Source: Leptolyngbyaceae cyanobacterium MAG.088
GTDB lineage: Bacteria; Cyanobacteriota; Cyanobacteriia; Phormidesmidales; Phormidesmidaceae
Assembly (NCBI GenBank): GCA_019634055.1
Contig: JAHQVZ010000234.1
Location: forward strand, 1-47,278
Reading direction: 5' to 3'
Length of the DNA: 47,278 nucleotides
Made by a program: the position numbers and the translations under genes
Part shown: positions 1 to 9,931 of the stretch, piece after piece
Numbering within the stretch: the stretch's first letter is position 1
Layout of the letters: every line of letters starts with the position of its first letter
Notes under the pieces: generated by a model
What the model was told of the DNA's origin: nothing
Databases searched by the model: none
Seen by the model: only the letters and a program-made list of their open reading frames with translations

Positions 1-2439
1 AATGGCGCTGAAGCCTGGCAAGACGTACTAAAGTGCCTTCATCCAGTAGAGTTTGGTGCCCAAGATCCGCTATATAACCGCGAGATTAGCTTTTATATTT
101 TTCAACTTCCCCTTTTCGAGCGCTTACATCGAGCAATAACCGAGCTGCTTGTCTGGAGTCTAGTTCTAATTGCCTGCATCTATGGCGTCAAAGGCGAAAT
201 TCGGCCAGAACGAGGTTGGAAATATTTTCTCACCGGGGAAGTCAAAACTCACTTTTGTGTTCTATTAGCTGGATTGGCCGCTGTCTTGGCCCTTGGTTTT
301 TGGCTCGCACGCTACGAGCTGCTCTACTCACCAACGGGGGTTGTCTTTGGTGCCGGTTACACCGATGTGCATGCTCGCATGCAGGCTTACGGCATTATGG
401 GATTTATTACCATTGCCGTCGGTATTTTGTTCCTCGCTTCTCTATGGCGCAGTGGATTCCTACTTCCTTTAACAGCTATTAGCCTCTATGCCACTATCTT
501 TATTCTAATCACGGGGGTGTACCCATGGGCCCAGCAAAAATTTATTGTAGAACCCAACGAACTACAAAAAGAGGCCCCTTATATTGCCGACAACATTGAA
601 CTTACTCGTCTAGCCTATGGCCTCGATAACGTTCAACAACAATCTTTCGAAGTCAAAAATCAGCTAGATGCTGAAAAATTAGAACGCAACAACGCTACTA
701 TTGACAACATTCGACTATGGGACTATCGTCCTTTACGCAGTACCTATAGCAGTCTGCAAACCCTACGTCCTTATTATCGATTCCAAGACGTCGATATTGA
801 TCGATATACCTTTGACGATGACTATCGTCAGGTAATGCTATCCCCTCGAGAGTTAGTAGATGATGCATTACCTGCCCAAGCTCAAACTTGGGTAAATCAA
901 CATCTTATCTATACCCATGGCTATGGATTAGCCATGAGCCCAGTCAATAAAGTCACCGAAGATGGTCTTCCCGAATTATTTATAAAAGACCTTCCCCCTC
1001 AAAGTTCAGTTGACTTAACGGTTGAACAACCCCGTATTTATTATGGTGAAGCTACTGACCGCTACATTTTGACCGGTACAAATCAGGCTGAATTTGACTA
1101 TCCCTTAGGTAATGACAATGCTCAATATAGTTATACTGGGCCTGGCGGAGTGCCCATTGGATCAGTCTTTCGGCGGTTGGTCTATGCCTACAGTCTAGGT
1201 GACTGGCAGCTACTATTCTCGAACTCCTTAGGAGAGAATTCACGAATTCACTACCATCGCCTCATTCAAGAACGAATTCTCCAGCTTGCTCCATTTCTCT
1301 CCCTCGATAGCGATCCATATATGGCAGTTATTAATGGGAGACTACAGTGGATCGTTGATGCCTACACCCTCAGCAATCGTTATCCCTATTCTGAACCGCT
1401 CTGGCGCAGTGAAGGCATTCAATCAGTGATTCAAGGTCGCGCTATGCAAAGTATTGTTAGCCGTGGCACCAACTATATTCGCAATCCAGTCAAGGCCGTT
1501 GTCGATGCTTACGACGGCACAATCAAGCTCTACGTCGTAGACTCAGCCGATCCTATTCTTACCTCGTTCCAACAAAGCTTTCCCACCCTTCTTGAGCCAT
1601 TAGAAAATGCATCGCCTGACCTGCTGGCTCATTTTCGCTACCCTCAAATGTTGTTTAAAATCCAGGCTCAAATATATCGGGCATATCATATGGAACGTCC
1701 GGATGTATTTTATAACCAGGAAGACCTTTGGGATTTTCCCACTCAGATTACCCGAGAAGAAAGTCCTGAACTTCTAGAGCCTTACTACGTCATCATGAAA
1801 TTGCCTGAGGCCGAGGCCGAGGAATTCATGCTAATCGTACCGTTTACCCCCGTTGGGAAAAATAACATGGTGGCCTGGATGACCGCTCGTTGTGACGGAG
1901 CAAACTACGGCAAACTACTCGTCTATGAGTTTTCTAGACAGGCACTATTATACGGGCCTCGCCAAATCGACTCCCGCATTGATCAAGATACTGAAATTTC
2001 CCAGCAACTAACATTGTGGAACCAGGAGGGTTCAGAAGTATTTCGTGGTGATTTGCTCGTTATCCCCATTGAAGAATCCCTGCTCTATGTAGAACCCGTA
2101 TATCTACAAGCACGAGGGCAAAATGACAATAGCAATGCTATTCCAGAACTAAAGCGAGTGATTGTAGCCTACAAAGACTCAATCGTCATGGAAAAAACAC
2201 TAGAAGGTAGCCTAACTAAAATATTTGGTCAGCGGCAAATAACATCCCCCCCCAAACCCTTAACCACCGCACAACCTGAAACATCCCCTGGTGCTAACCA
2301 ACAGGACCTGATCAAATCTGCAGTAGAAGCCTATACCCTGGGGCAACAGGCTCTACAAAAGGGCGATTGGCAAGCATATGGAGAAGCTCAAACACGCTTG
2401 GGCCAACTGCTTGAACAATTAAACAAACCCGAAAAATAG
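1..2439 (+). CDS. UPF0182 family membrane protein (5' end cut by window)
   Basis: The reading frame is open from base 1, so the true start lies upstream of the window. The first residues contain the family-typical block DPLYNREISFYIFQLPLFE. Two or three hydrophobic helices follow (around bases 150-200, 260-310, 390-530), then a large soluble, probably extracytoplasmic, domain to the TAG stop. The end is Pro/Gln-rich with a short helical tail. UPF0182 (COG1615) proteins are large membrane proteins of actinobacteria and cyanobacteria with no established biochemical role. The in-frame ATG at 274 lies inside the membrane region and is unlikely to be the real start. No terminator was seen before the kinase gene that follows on the same strand about 220 bases later. 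Confidence 0.9.
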   Translation, partial: NGAEAWQDVLKCLHPVEFGAQDPLYNREISFYIFQLPLFERLHRAITELLVWSLVLIACIYGVKGEIRPERGWKYFLTGEVKTHFCVLLAGLAAVLALGFWLARYELLYSPTGVVFGAGYTDVHARMQAYGIMGFITIAVGILFLASLWRSGFLLPLTAISLYATIFILITGVYPWAQQKFIVEPNELQKEAPYIADNIELTRLAYGLDNVQQQSFEVKNQLDAEKLERNNATIDNIRLWDYRPLRSTYSSLQTLRPYYRFQDVDIDRYTFDDDYRQVMLSPRELVDDALPAQAQTWVNQHLIYTHGYGLAMSPVNKVTEDGLPELFIKDLPPQSSVDLTVEQPRIYYGEATDRYILTGTNQAEFDYPLGNDNAQYSYTGPGGVPIGSVFRRLVYAYSLGDWQLLFSNSLGENSRIHYHRLIQERILQLAPFLSLDSDPYMAVINGRLQWIVDAYTLSNRYPYSEPLWRSEGIQSVIQGRAMQSIVSRGTNYIRNPVKAVVDAYDGTIKLYVVDSADPILTSFQQSFPTLLEPLENASPDLLAHFRYPQMLFKIQAQIYRAYHMERPDVFYNQEDLWDFPTQITREESPELLEPYYVIMKLPEAEAEEFMLIVPFTPVGKNNMVAWMTARCDGANYGKLLVYEFSRQALLYGPRQIDSRIDQDTEISQQLTLWNQEGSEVFRGDLLVIPIEESLLYVEPVYLQARGQNDNSNAIPELKRVIVAYKDSIVMEKTLEGSLTKIFGQRQITSPPKPLTTAQPETSPGANQQDLIKSAVEAYTLGQQALQKGDWQAYGEAQTRLGQLLEQLNKPEK

Positions 2440-2665
2440 GATCACAAACCCGATTAGTTCATGCCGGTACACAGCGAGTCCGATGACTTGCCGTATACCT
2501 AATTTTTACATGGTTTCATGATTGGGACTCCTGACGACTACTGAGATCGCTTGGAAAGTTATAGAGAAAGCTGACAGCTGTAGCAAGTCGGACCCCATTA
2601 TCCACTTGGCTACGACTATAGTTCCTAACGCCAGATACTCATCCAGTCCACAAGGGAAGCTAAGC

Positions 2666-4657
2666 GTGAAAATCAGATCTAAAAGCCTACTGCTTCGGCT
2701 CATTACTCCCCTATCATTACTGTCTGTCGCAACGGTATTGACGATTTCTGTCAGTACGTATTTTTCAGCTAGAGAAACGCTTAAGCAATCGCTATATGAC
2801 CGATTGAGTGTAGCGGCAACCCTGAAGGAAGAAGAGCTTAACCAATGGTTTCAATTTCATCGTAATGATATTTTGCTCTTGGCAAATTTACCAGAGCTTC
2901 AAACGCAAACTGAGGTGTTATTATCTGCACCCGCACCTCAAGATGATGAAAATAATAGTGAGGAATTAAACAATACCGAGGTACCGACAGAGACAGATAT
3001 CAAAAAAGAGGCCCGCAAACAGCTAACCTCTTATCTACGTGACATCACTACGTTTAAGCCAGATTTAGCCGAGGTTTCCATTGCAACAGAGAATGGCCTC
3101 ATTCTATTTTCTACCAATAAAAAACTAGAAAACACATCTCAGCCCCTGGATACGAACACAACCTATTTTGCCGATGGTTCAGATGATATTACGCCCATTC
3201 CATACATTTCTCCTACTACTGGTAAAACGGCAATTACTCTGGCAACGCCTATTTTAGATACAGCTAAAAATCGTATTGGAATTCTCTTAGTAACTCTGGA
3301 TTTGCAGGATATAGACTCTCTTATTCAAGAACGCACTGGATTAGGAGAAACAGGGACAACCTATCTGGTTGGTCAAATAGGGGAACAAAATATATTCATT
3401 GCTTCTGATAAAGATGAAGACTCAACGGGGAATATTACCAGCTTTGCTATTGATGCAGCCATCGCAGGCGAGAGTGGTGCTGGGCTCTATCAAAACTATG
3501 CGGGCAAATCGGTAATTGGAGTCTACCGTTGGGTAGAGGGGCAAAACCTGGCGTTATTAGCTGAAATCAATCAGCGAGAGGCTTTTGGCCCTGCCCGTGT
3601 GCTTGCTAGAAACATTTTATTAATTGGTTTTATAGCAACAGGTTTATTGTTATCAGGCATTTATCTTTTGTCTCGTCGCATTACTCAACCGATTACACAG
3701 ATTACAAAGGCGGCCATTCAACTTCAAAGTGGGCAGTTAGACCAAGCCTTATCGGTTAACAGCCAAGACGAAATCGGTGTATTGGCACAAGCGTTTAACC
3801 ATATGGCCCAACAGCTCAAACAGTCTTTCGACTTTTTGGAAAATACGAACCAAGACCTTGAATTTCGTGTACAGGAACGAACAGTTGAGTTAGAAGCGGC
3901 TAAGGAGGCTGCAGAATCAGCCACTCGAACTAAAAGCGCATTTTTAGCAAACATGAGCCATGAGCTCCGCACCCCCCTAAATAGCATTATTGGCTATAGC
4001 GAGATGCTAGAAGAAGATGTTGAAATGATTGGGGAAAAGAGTTTAGTTTCTGACCTACGTAAGATCCAAGGCTCTAGCAAACATTTATTAAACCTGATTA
4101 ACAGTGTTCTTGAGCTGTCTAAAATTGAGGCAGGTCGAATGGAATTACAACTAACATCGGTCAATATTTTAGCTTTAGCACAAGATGTATTGGAAGCTGT
4201 TAGGCCAGCTGTAGAAAGGAAATCGAACCATGTAATCCTCAATAATTCTAGCATGGTGGATTTGATAGAAACTGACTTAGGTAAACTACGCCAGTGCTTG
4301 CTAAACCTGCTCAATAATGCCAATAAGTTTACCGAGCAAGGCCAGATTACCCTTACTATTCAAAGCTCTCAATATCAAGGCGAAAGCTATCTGGAGTTTA
4401 CGGTTGAGGACACAGGAATTGGCATAGACCCAAACCAACTAGAATACGTGTTCGAGGCATTTACTCAGGTAGATGATTCATCTACTCGCCGTTATGATGG
4501 CACAGGATTAGGATTAACCATTACTCGTGAATTTGTGCATATGCTTGGCGGAGTGATAACGGCCCAAAACAATCCAAGCAGAGGGGCTATATTCACTATA
4601 CGAATCCCACAGGCCATCCCTAAGGCTCAACAGCATTTATCTATTGCTCAGGTTTAA
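2666..4657 (+). CDS. Sensor histidine kinase (cache-like sensor, HAMP, HisKA, HATPase), paralog 1
   Basis: Predicted 663-aa transmembrane histidine kinase. In order: first membrane helix (residues ~12-32), periplasmic cache-like sensor domain (~35-310), second membrane helix (~315-335), HAMP (~337-390), coiled-coil linker, HisKA with H-box MSHELRTPLNSIIGYSE (phospho-acceptor His432 from this start), then HATPase_c with N-box LLNLLNNANKFTE, G1 VEDTGIGID, F-box FEAFTQ and G2 GTGLGL. The GTG start at 2666 is chosen because the protein then aligns at its start with the paralog at 8003, and GGGA lies upstream; a TTG at 2522 would add 48 unconvincing residues. It has no receiver domain and no response regulator gene is adjacent, so its partner is elsewhere. 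Compared with the paralog, the sensor domain has a ~20-residue acidic insertion (around bases 2935-3000). Confidence 0.93.
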   Translation: MKIRSKSLLLRLITPLSLLSVATVLTISVSTYFSARETLKQSLYDRLSVAATLKEEELNQWFQFHRNDILLLANLPELQTQTEVLLSAPAPQDDENNSEELNNTEVPTETDIKKEARKQLTSYLRDITTFKPDLAEVSIATENGLILFSTNKKLENTSQPLDTNTTYFADGSDDITPIPYISPTTGKTAITLATPILDTAKNRIGILLVTLDLQDIDSLIQERTGLGETGTTYLVGQIGEQNIFIASDKDEDSTGNITSFAIDAAIAGESGAGLYQNYAGKSVIGVYRWVEGQNLALLAEINQREAFGPARVLARNILLIGFIATGLLLSGIYLLSRRITQPITQITKAAIQLQSGQLDQALSVNSQDEIGVLAQAFNHMAQQLKQSFDFLENTNQDLEFRVQERTVELEAAKEAAESATRTKSAFLANMSHELRTPLNSIIGYSEMLEEDVEMIGEKSLVSDLRKIQGSSKHLLNLINSVLELSKIEAGRMELQLTSVNILALAQDVLEAVRPAVERKSNHVILNNSSMVDLIETDLGKLRQCLLNLLNNANKFTEQGQITLTIQSSQYQGESYLEFTVEDTGIGIDPNQLEYVFEAFTQVDDSSTRRYDGTGLGLTITREFVHMLGGVITAQNNPSRGAIFTIRIPQAIPKAQQHLSIAQV

Positions 4658-5230
4658 GTCGACTAAAATAAAGACAACGTTTTTTTGATAGAAGGAATCA
4701 ATACTAGAGTAAATGACATACTAAAAACCATCCTCTCAAGGGTTTTCACTTAGAAAAAAGTGTCATTTTTTTAGACACCACCCTAAACACTTCTTCTGAT
4801 TTTCATATCTTCCTCTAATTTCCATATAATTGCTTGATTAAACTTTCCCGATAAAGATGATCAAGTATACTTTCTTCTCGGCAACAATATTCGTCAAACT
4901 CATACTACATCAAAGAATTCGATGCAAGCATTTTTCTTTAGAAAGACTAATACTTTCAAATAGTTAGTCTTTCTAAAAATACTTGTATAAAGAGTTTCTC
5001 ACTCTACGAGAGCTCAGAGGATTATTAAGATAAGAACAACTCAATATTATATTTTTTATGATTTACTTCACTAAGCTTGCAGCCAATACCTTGCACACTA
5101 TATACCTAGTTTATAAGGGATAGCATTAAGCACCTCATCAATATTTTCGGTATTCCTAGAAAATACTTTGGCATCTACGGTATAAAAATAGACTCACTTA
5201 GGTTCTTCTGATTACATCAGATCAATAGCC
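4658..5230. other. 573-bp AT-rich intergenic region
   Basis: No convincing gene. The stretch is visibly richer in A and T than the kinase genes and matches the AT-rich permease gene that follows. It holds a perfect 14-bp inverted repeat (4937-4977, listed separately) and a weak GTGTC/GACAC dyad around 4760-4778. A 36-codon frame starting at ATG 4857 has no good ribosome binding site and ends inside the inverted repeat; I do not count it as a gene. A promoter for the permease is likely near the right end, but I cannot place it with confidence. Confidence 0.6.
4937..4977. repeat. Perfect 14-bp inverted repeat (hairpin or operator)
   Basis: TTTAGAAAGACTAA (4937-4950) is exactly complementary to TTAGTCTTTCTAAA (4964-4977), with a 13-nt loop. 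Neither flank carries a proper U-run after the stem, so it does not fit a standard intrinsic terminator. It could be an operator, an mRNA-stabilising hairpin downstream of the kinase gene, or a mobile-repeat remnant. Confidence 0.7.
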
Positions 5231-6289
5231 ATGGCGTATTTAGTCCAAACAATTGTTCTTTTTTTCATAGGGATATGGCTTAAATACAGATTTAAGGATG
5301 ACCTTAACTTTAATTCGATCAAGATTCTAATGATGCAGGTATTTTTACCTGCTGTAATTTTTTATCTAATCTTGACAAATAATACAGGGGTGACAGAGCT
5401 TCATGTCTGGAATATAGTTGCTGCTACATTAGGGCTTAATTTTATTACATTTATCTTTGCTAGGTTTTTTTTACCAGCTATATTGCCTAAACTTGGGAAA
5501 AGAATCATTAATACAAATGCTGTGATGTTAAGTGCATATGCCCCTTGCATAACAGTTGTACCCATTGCGGCAGCATTATCAACCAACACTCACGCGACTT
5601 ATGCAGCCTTATTTGATATTGGGGATAAGTTTTTCATTTTTATAATTCTATTTGCCTATATCTCTATAGAAGCTCAAGATAAAGGTCATAGTTTTATTGA
5701 TAAAACGTGGCTGTTTTTTAGAAAAATAATTTTACAGCCCATTAACTTAGCTTTGTTAGCAAGTCTATTATTGGTAGGCTTAGGAATTGAATTTAATGAA
5801 CTATCTACTATCCTCCAAGAAGTAATAATCAGCATTAAAAATCCACTTCTTATACTGATACCTATTTTTATTGCTGGCGTTGTTGAGATTGAAAATATAT
5901 CCAGCACTTTACTAGCTGTTTTAATGTGTAAATATGGGTTCGGATTTTTGGTAGCATCTGCATTTTTATATGTATTTCCAGATGTTATATCAGCAAATTT
6001 AGGTTTGTTAGTTCTAACAGCACCATTAGCTTCCTCAAGTCTATGGGCAAAGCAAAATTTACTGGAGTTTAATCAAGAAAAGATCAACAGAAAGTTTGAT
6101 CTTCAATTTGCAGACGACTTATTCACAAACTCATTTGGCATATCGTTGATATTGAATTTCTCTATTTTTTCTATTGGTGACGTATTTGTTCAACCTTTTT
6201 GGCTCATGATAGCAGGAATTAGTTTATTAGTTATTGCTGGATTTTGTTATAGAATCAAAATAATTATTGATTCAAAACAACCTGTCTAG
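5231..6289 (+). CDS. AEC-type (auxin efflux carrier family) permease
   Basis: 352-aa polytopic membrane protein with about ten hydrophobic helices. The layout fits the AEC/bile-acid-transporter-like fold: an N-terminal helix block with LPAVIFYLIL, then an Asn-bearing segment TNAVMLSAYAPCITVVPIAA and the AALFDIGDKFFIF segment similar to the AALFDLGN region of AEC carriers. These carriers export or import organic anions; the substrate here is unknown. The gene is AT-rich, with strong use of AAA, ATA, TTT and TTA codons unlike its neighbours, which suggests horizontal acquisition. It lies between two paralogous sensor kinases, so its substrate may be related to what they sense (inference). The assignment rests on residue pattern only. 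Confidence 0.7.
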   Translation: MAYLVQTIVLFFIGIWLKYRFKDDLNFNSIKILMMQVFLPAVIFYLILTNNTGVTELHVWNIVAATLGLNFITFIFARFFLPAILPKLGKRIINTNAVMLSAYAPCITVVPIAAALSTNTHATYAALFDIGDKFFIFIILFAYISIEAQDKGHSFIDKTWLFFRKIILQPINLALLASLLLVGLGIEFNELSTILQEVIISIKNPLLILIPIFIAGVVEIENISSTLLAVLMCKYGFGFLVASAFLYVFPDVISANLGLLVLTAPLASSSLWAKQNLLEFNQEKINRKFDLQFADDLFTNSFGISLILNFSIFSIGDVFVQPFWLMIAGISLLVIAGFCYRIKIIIDSKQPV

Positions 6290-6546
6290 CGGATAAAAGC
6301 TTGGAAATAGTTTTTGGGTGCGTATAAGTTCTGTCAGGATTAAGGGTGTTTGTATTTGTATATTTGCTATTACCACTCAAATAAATATTAGTTCTATTGC
6401 CATACTCAAATAACTGATTTCAGAGAATTCTGTTTTTAAGTTATTTAGATACTGGAAGATACAATATTTTCCTACATTCCTGAGAACAGGGGCATCAGTA
6501 CTTAATCTACTGGAAAAACTTGAAAATCCTGATTGGAAATTAATTC

Positions 6547-7926
6547 ATGAAAAGACGCACATTCTCTCAGTTGTCACTATGTGCATTAGGTGGAACGCTG
6601 ATTAGCTGTAGCGCTGCGAAAAAAAATCCTATCACACCTAATAGTAATGCTTCTGATAAGTCTCTCAAGATATGGTGGCAAGAAGGTTTTTACCCAGAAG
6701 AAATTGATACGCTGAAGCGTATTATTGAAGACTGGAAAGTCCAAAGTCAGGTAGATGTTGATCTGCGTGTAATTCCACAAAAAGATATTTTAGCCGCACT
6801 TGATCGAGCCTTAACTCAAGGCACTGATGATATTCCTGATATTTTCTATTCTGGTTCAGCTGATCTCACTACGATTCCTCGATTAGCATGGAATGGCGGG
6901 TTAGTAGATGTCTCTGATGTAATTCAACCTATTGAAAACTACTACACACCAAATGTATTAGAGGGTGTTAACTATCAAAATAAAATAGCAGCCAATCGTA
7001 GCTACTATGCTGTGCCACTGATGCAATCTGCTATTCACATTCATTATTGGGAAGATTTATTAATCAACGCTGTAGGTGAACGCCGTGTCACCATTCCCAA
7101 AGATTGGCAATCTTTCTGGGATTTTTGGCAAAATGTTCATAGTACGCTTCAGGCTAACCAAGGTAGCGATATTTACAGTGTCGGCATGCCCATGTCCCTC
7201 AGCCTGGATACATATAATAACTTTGAACAGTTTTTAGAAGCCCATAATATTGAAGTTCTCGATGAATCTGGCAACTTTGCCATTACGGCAAGTAATCGAG
7301 AAGCTTTTGTCAACGCCATCGAAGATTATGCAAGTTTCTTTAAGGATGGCACTGTCCCACCTGATGCTGTTAATTGGGATAATACGGGCAATAATGTCTC
7401 TTTGCTAAGTCGGAAAAGTTTAATGACCGTTAACCATACGCTTTCTGCTCCAGGCTCTCAGCGTAGTGATAGTGATACTTACTACGAGAAGCTTGCTACT
7501 GTCGAATGGCCTAGCAAGCCAGATGGCAGCCCAATGCGCTATGTAATTGAGATTAAGCAGGCGGTTATTCTATCGCAATCAACTCAGCCAGAGGCTGCTA
7601 AAGATTTTCTTGCGTTTCTTGCTCAGCCCCAGAATCTATCGGCTTATACCAAAGGTGCTCAGGGCAGATATTTACCCGTTATGCCTGAACTTTTTGAGGA
7701 TCCATTCTGGAAAGACCCACAAGACACTCATATTTCTGTAGCTGTGGAACAGCTTCAAAATACTCGCCCCGCCTACCAAGTTGTCAATCCAGCCTATGGT
7801 GAGGTAGCGGGCCAAAATGTTTGGGGCCAAATTATGAACAAAATCGCCTTAGGTGAGTTGGATAGTAATGCCGCTGCAGACGAAGCCATTCAAACTATTC
7901 AACAAATATTCAGCGACTGGCAATAG
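6547..7926 (+). CDS. ABC-type family 1 extracellular solute-binding lipoprotein (orphan)
   Basis: 459-aa protein resembling family 1 (sugar-type) solute-binding proteins, with KIWWQEGFYPEE near the start and an alpha/beta clamshell length. The N-terminus MKRRTFSQLSLCALGGTLISC combines a twin-arginine-like RRTFSQL motif with a lipobox whose Cys is residue 21, so it is probably a Tat-exported lipoprotein. No permease or ATPase gene is adjacent, so it is not part of a complete local ABC transporter. It sits 76 bases upstream of the second kinase gene on the same strand, probably co-transcribed. A role in presenting ligand to that kinase's periplasmic cache-like domain is a reasonable inference, not shown. 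No strong Shine-Dalgarno sequence precedes the ATG. Confidence 0.85.
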   Translation: MKRRTFSQLSLCALGGTLISCSAAKKNPITPNSNASDKSLKIWWQEGFYPEEIDTLKRIIEDWKVQSQVDVDLRVIPQKDILAALDRALTQGTDDIPDIFYSGSADLTTIPRLAWNGGLVDVSDVIQPIENYYTPNVLEGVNYQNKIAANRSYYAVPLMQSAIHIHYWEDLLINAVGERRVTIPKDWQSFWDFWQNVHSTLQANQGSDIYSVGMPMSLSLDTYNNFEQFLEAHNIEVLDESGNFAITASNREAFVNAIEDYASFFKDGTVPPDAVNWDNTGNNVSLLSRKSLMTVNHTLSAPGSQRSDSDTYYEKLATVEWPSKPDGSPMRYVIEIKQAVILSQSTQPEAAKDFLAFLAQPQNLSAYTKGAQGRYLPVMPELFEDPFWKDPQDTHISVAVEQLQNTRPAYQVVNPAYGEVAGQNVWGQIMNKIALGELDSNAAADEAIQTIQQIFSDWQ

Positions 7927-8002
7927 TGTTTAGCCTTTAAATCAATTTCCTCTGATGGGTAGCTACCTTAATCAGTCAAACCTCTACCAACCAAAATCAA
8001 AC

Positions 8003-9931
8003 ATGAAAAAAATAAAGCAAAGCCTATTGCTGAGGCTGATTAAACCGTTATTTTTATTGTCGACAGCAACTGTACTCACTATTTCAGTTAGTACATATTT
8101 TTCAGCAAGAGAGATTATCAAACAATCTTTGTTTGATCGGTTGAGTGTAGCTGCTACACTCAAAGAGGAGGAAATCGAGCAATGGTTTAAAGTTCAGAAA
8201 AGTGACATCTTATTATTAGCGCGCCTACCAGAGGTTAAAACTCAGACGGAAGCACTGGCTGATGATAATTCTCAACAATATGCCTATGAACAATTATCAT
8301 TATATTTAGAAGATATTATCTCAGCTAAAACTAACCTGGCTGAAGTTTCGATCCTCACGGAGGGTGGAATTGTTATATTCTCAACTAATAAGGCTCTAGA
8401 AAAAACGTATCAACCGTTAGGAGCTACCACAACTTACTTTACAAATGCTGGTGAGAAAGTTGTTCCCACCTTATATCTGTCTCCTGTCACGGGGGCAACT
8501 GTTATCACATTTGCTACCCCTATTGTAGATAGTAATAAAACCCGTGTAGGTGTCCTCTCGGTAACTCTAGACTTACAAGATGTAGATTCACTGATACGGG
8601 AACGAACAGGATTAGGTGATACGGGAACAACCTATCTGGTAGGGCAGTTGGAAAGTAGGAATACATTTATTGCCTCTGATCAAGATAACGAGTCACCAAC
8701 AGACCTGAATAGCTTCGCCATTGATGCTGCAACTTCTGGAGAACGAGGATCTGGGCTTTATGAGAATTACACAGAGGAACCTGTCATTGGTGTTTATCGA
8801 TGGTTAGATGGTCAGAGCTTAGCCTTAATTGCTGAAATTAATCAAAAAGAAGCCTTTGTTCCTGCTCGACTCTTAGCTAGAAATATTTTGCTGATTGGTG
8901 CTATTGCAACGGGCTTATTGTTATCGGGCATTTATTTGTTATCGCGCCACATTACTAAGCCAATTGCAGCTATTACAGAAGCCGCTATGCAGCTCGAAAA
9001 TGGTGAGTTGGAGCAATCAATTGCAGTAGTTAGCCAAGATGAAATCGGCCTTTTAGCTCAAACGTTTAACCGTATGACCCAGCAATTGAAAGAATCATTT
9101 GCGGCCCTGGAAACCAGTAATCAAGAACTAGAATCTCGTGTTAAAGAACGCACAGCTGAATTAGAAGAAGCCAAGGATGCGGCTGAGTCTGCTACACGCA
9201 CAAAAAGTTCTTTTTTGGCCAATATGAGTCATGAGCTGAGAACACCGCTTAATAGTATTATCGGCTATAGTGAAATTCTACAAGAAGAAGCCGAAATAGA
9301 TGGAAATGAGGGTATAGTTCCTGATTTACTAAAAATACAGGGTTCCAGCAAGCACTTACTCAATTTGATTAACAGTATTCTCGATTTGTCCAAAATCGAG
9401 GCTGGTCGTATGGAAGTCCATTTAGAATCTGTGAGTGTTGTGGAATTGGCTCAAGATGTTATAGATACGATTCATCCGGTAGCCGAAACGAAACATAATA
9501 ATGTTCTATTAGAGAATGAAAGTACTGTTGATGTAATTGAAAGTGACCAGGGGAAACTACGCCAATGTCTACTTAATTTATTAAGCAATGCTAATAAGTT
9601 TACTGAGGAAGGTCAGCTTACCTTAACCATTAGAACGGTCGACTATCAAACTGAGAACTATCTTGAGTTTACTGTTGCTGACACTGGTGTTGGGATGGAA
9701 AAAGATCAGTTAGCCAAAATCTTTGAAGCATTTACCCAAGCAGATAATTCATCTACCCGACGCTATGGAGGGACAGGATTAGGGTTAACGATCACCCGTG
9801 AATTTATCCACATGTTAGGTGGTACGGTTTCAGCTCAAAGCGAAGTGGACAAAGGTTCTAAGTTTACCATTCTTATTCCAGTCGCTATCCCTAATGTTCC
9901 AACCCAGGTAGCGGCTGCAACCATGGTTTAA
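8003..9931 (+). CDS. Sensor histidine kinase (cache-like sensor, HAMP, HisKA, HATPase), paralog 2
   Basis: 642-aa transmembrane kinase with the same domain order as the gene at 2666-4657 and long near-identical stretches, for example TVLTISVSTYFSARE at the first membrane helix and SFLANMSHELRTPLNSIIGY at the H-box (His410 from this start). N-box LLNLLSNANKFTE, G1 VADTGVGME, F-box FEAFTQ and G2 GTGLGL are all present, so it should be catalytically competent. ATG 8003 aligns with the paralog start; an upstream ATG at 7955 would add 16 residues and has no ribosome binding site. It follows the solute-binding lipoprotein gene closely, suggesting an operon. No cognate response regulator lies nearby. 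Confidence 0.93.
   Translation: MKKIKQSLLLRLIKPLFLLSTATVLTISVSTYFSAREIIKQSLFDRLSVAATLKEEEIEQWFKVQKSDILLLARLPEVKTQTEALADDNSQQYAYEQLSLYLEDIISAKTNLAEVSILTEGGIVIFSTNKALEKTYQPLGATTTYFTNAGEKVVPTLYLSPVTGATVITFATPIVDSNKTRVGVLSVTLDLQDVDSLIRERTGLGDTGTTYLVGQLESRNTFIASDQDNESPTDLNSFAIDAATSGERGSGLYENYTEEPVIGVYRWLDGQSLALIAEINQKEAFVPARLLARNILLIGAIATGLLLSGIYLLSRHITKPIAAITEAAMQLENGELEQSIAVVSQDEIGLLAQTFNRMTQQLKESFAALETSNQELESRVKERTAELEEAKDAAESATRTKSSFLANMSHELRTPLNSIIGYSEILQEEAEIDGNEGIVPDLLKIQGSSKHLLNLINSILDLSKIEAGRMEVHLESVSVVELAQDVIDTIHPVAETKHNNVLLENESTVDVIESDQGKLRQCLLNLLSNANKFTEEGQLTLTIRTVDYQTENYLEFTVADTGVGMEKDQLAKIFEAFTQADNSSTRRYGGTGLGLTITREFIHMLGGTVSAQSEVDKGSKFTILIPVAIPNVPTQVAAATMV

Noticed and set aside
4857-4967. 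36-codon frame starting ATG 4857
   Set aside because: No good ribosome binding site, AT-rich context, ends within an inverted repeat, no recognisable protein pattern.
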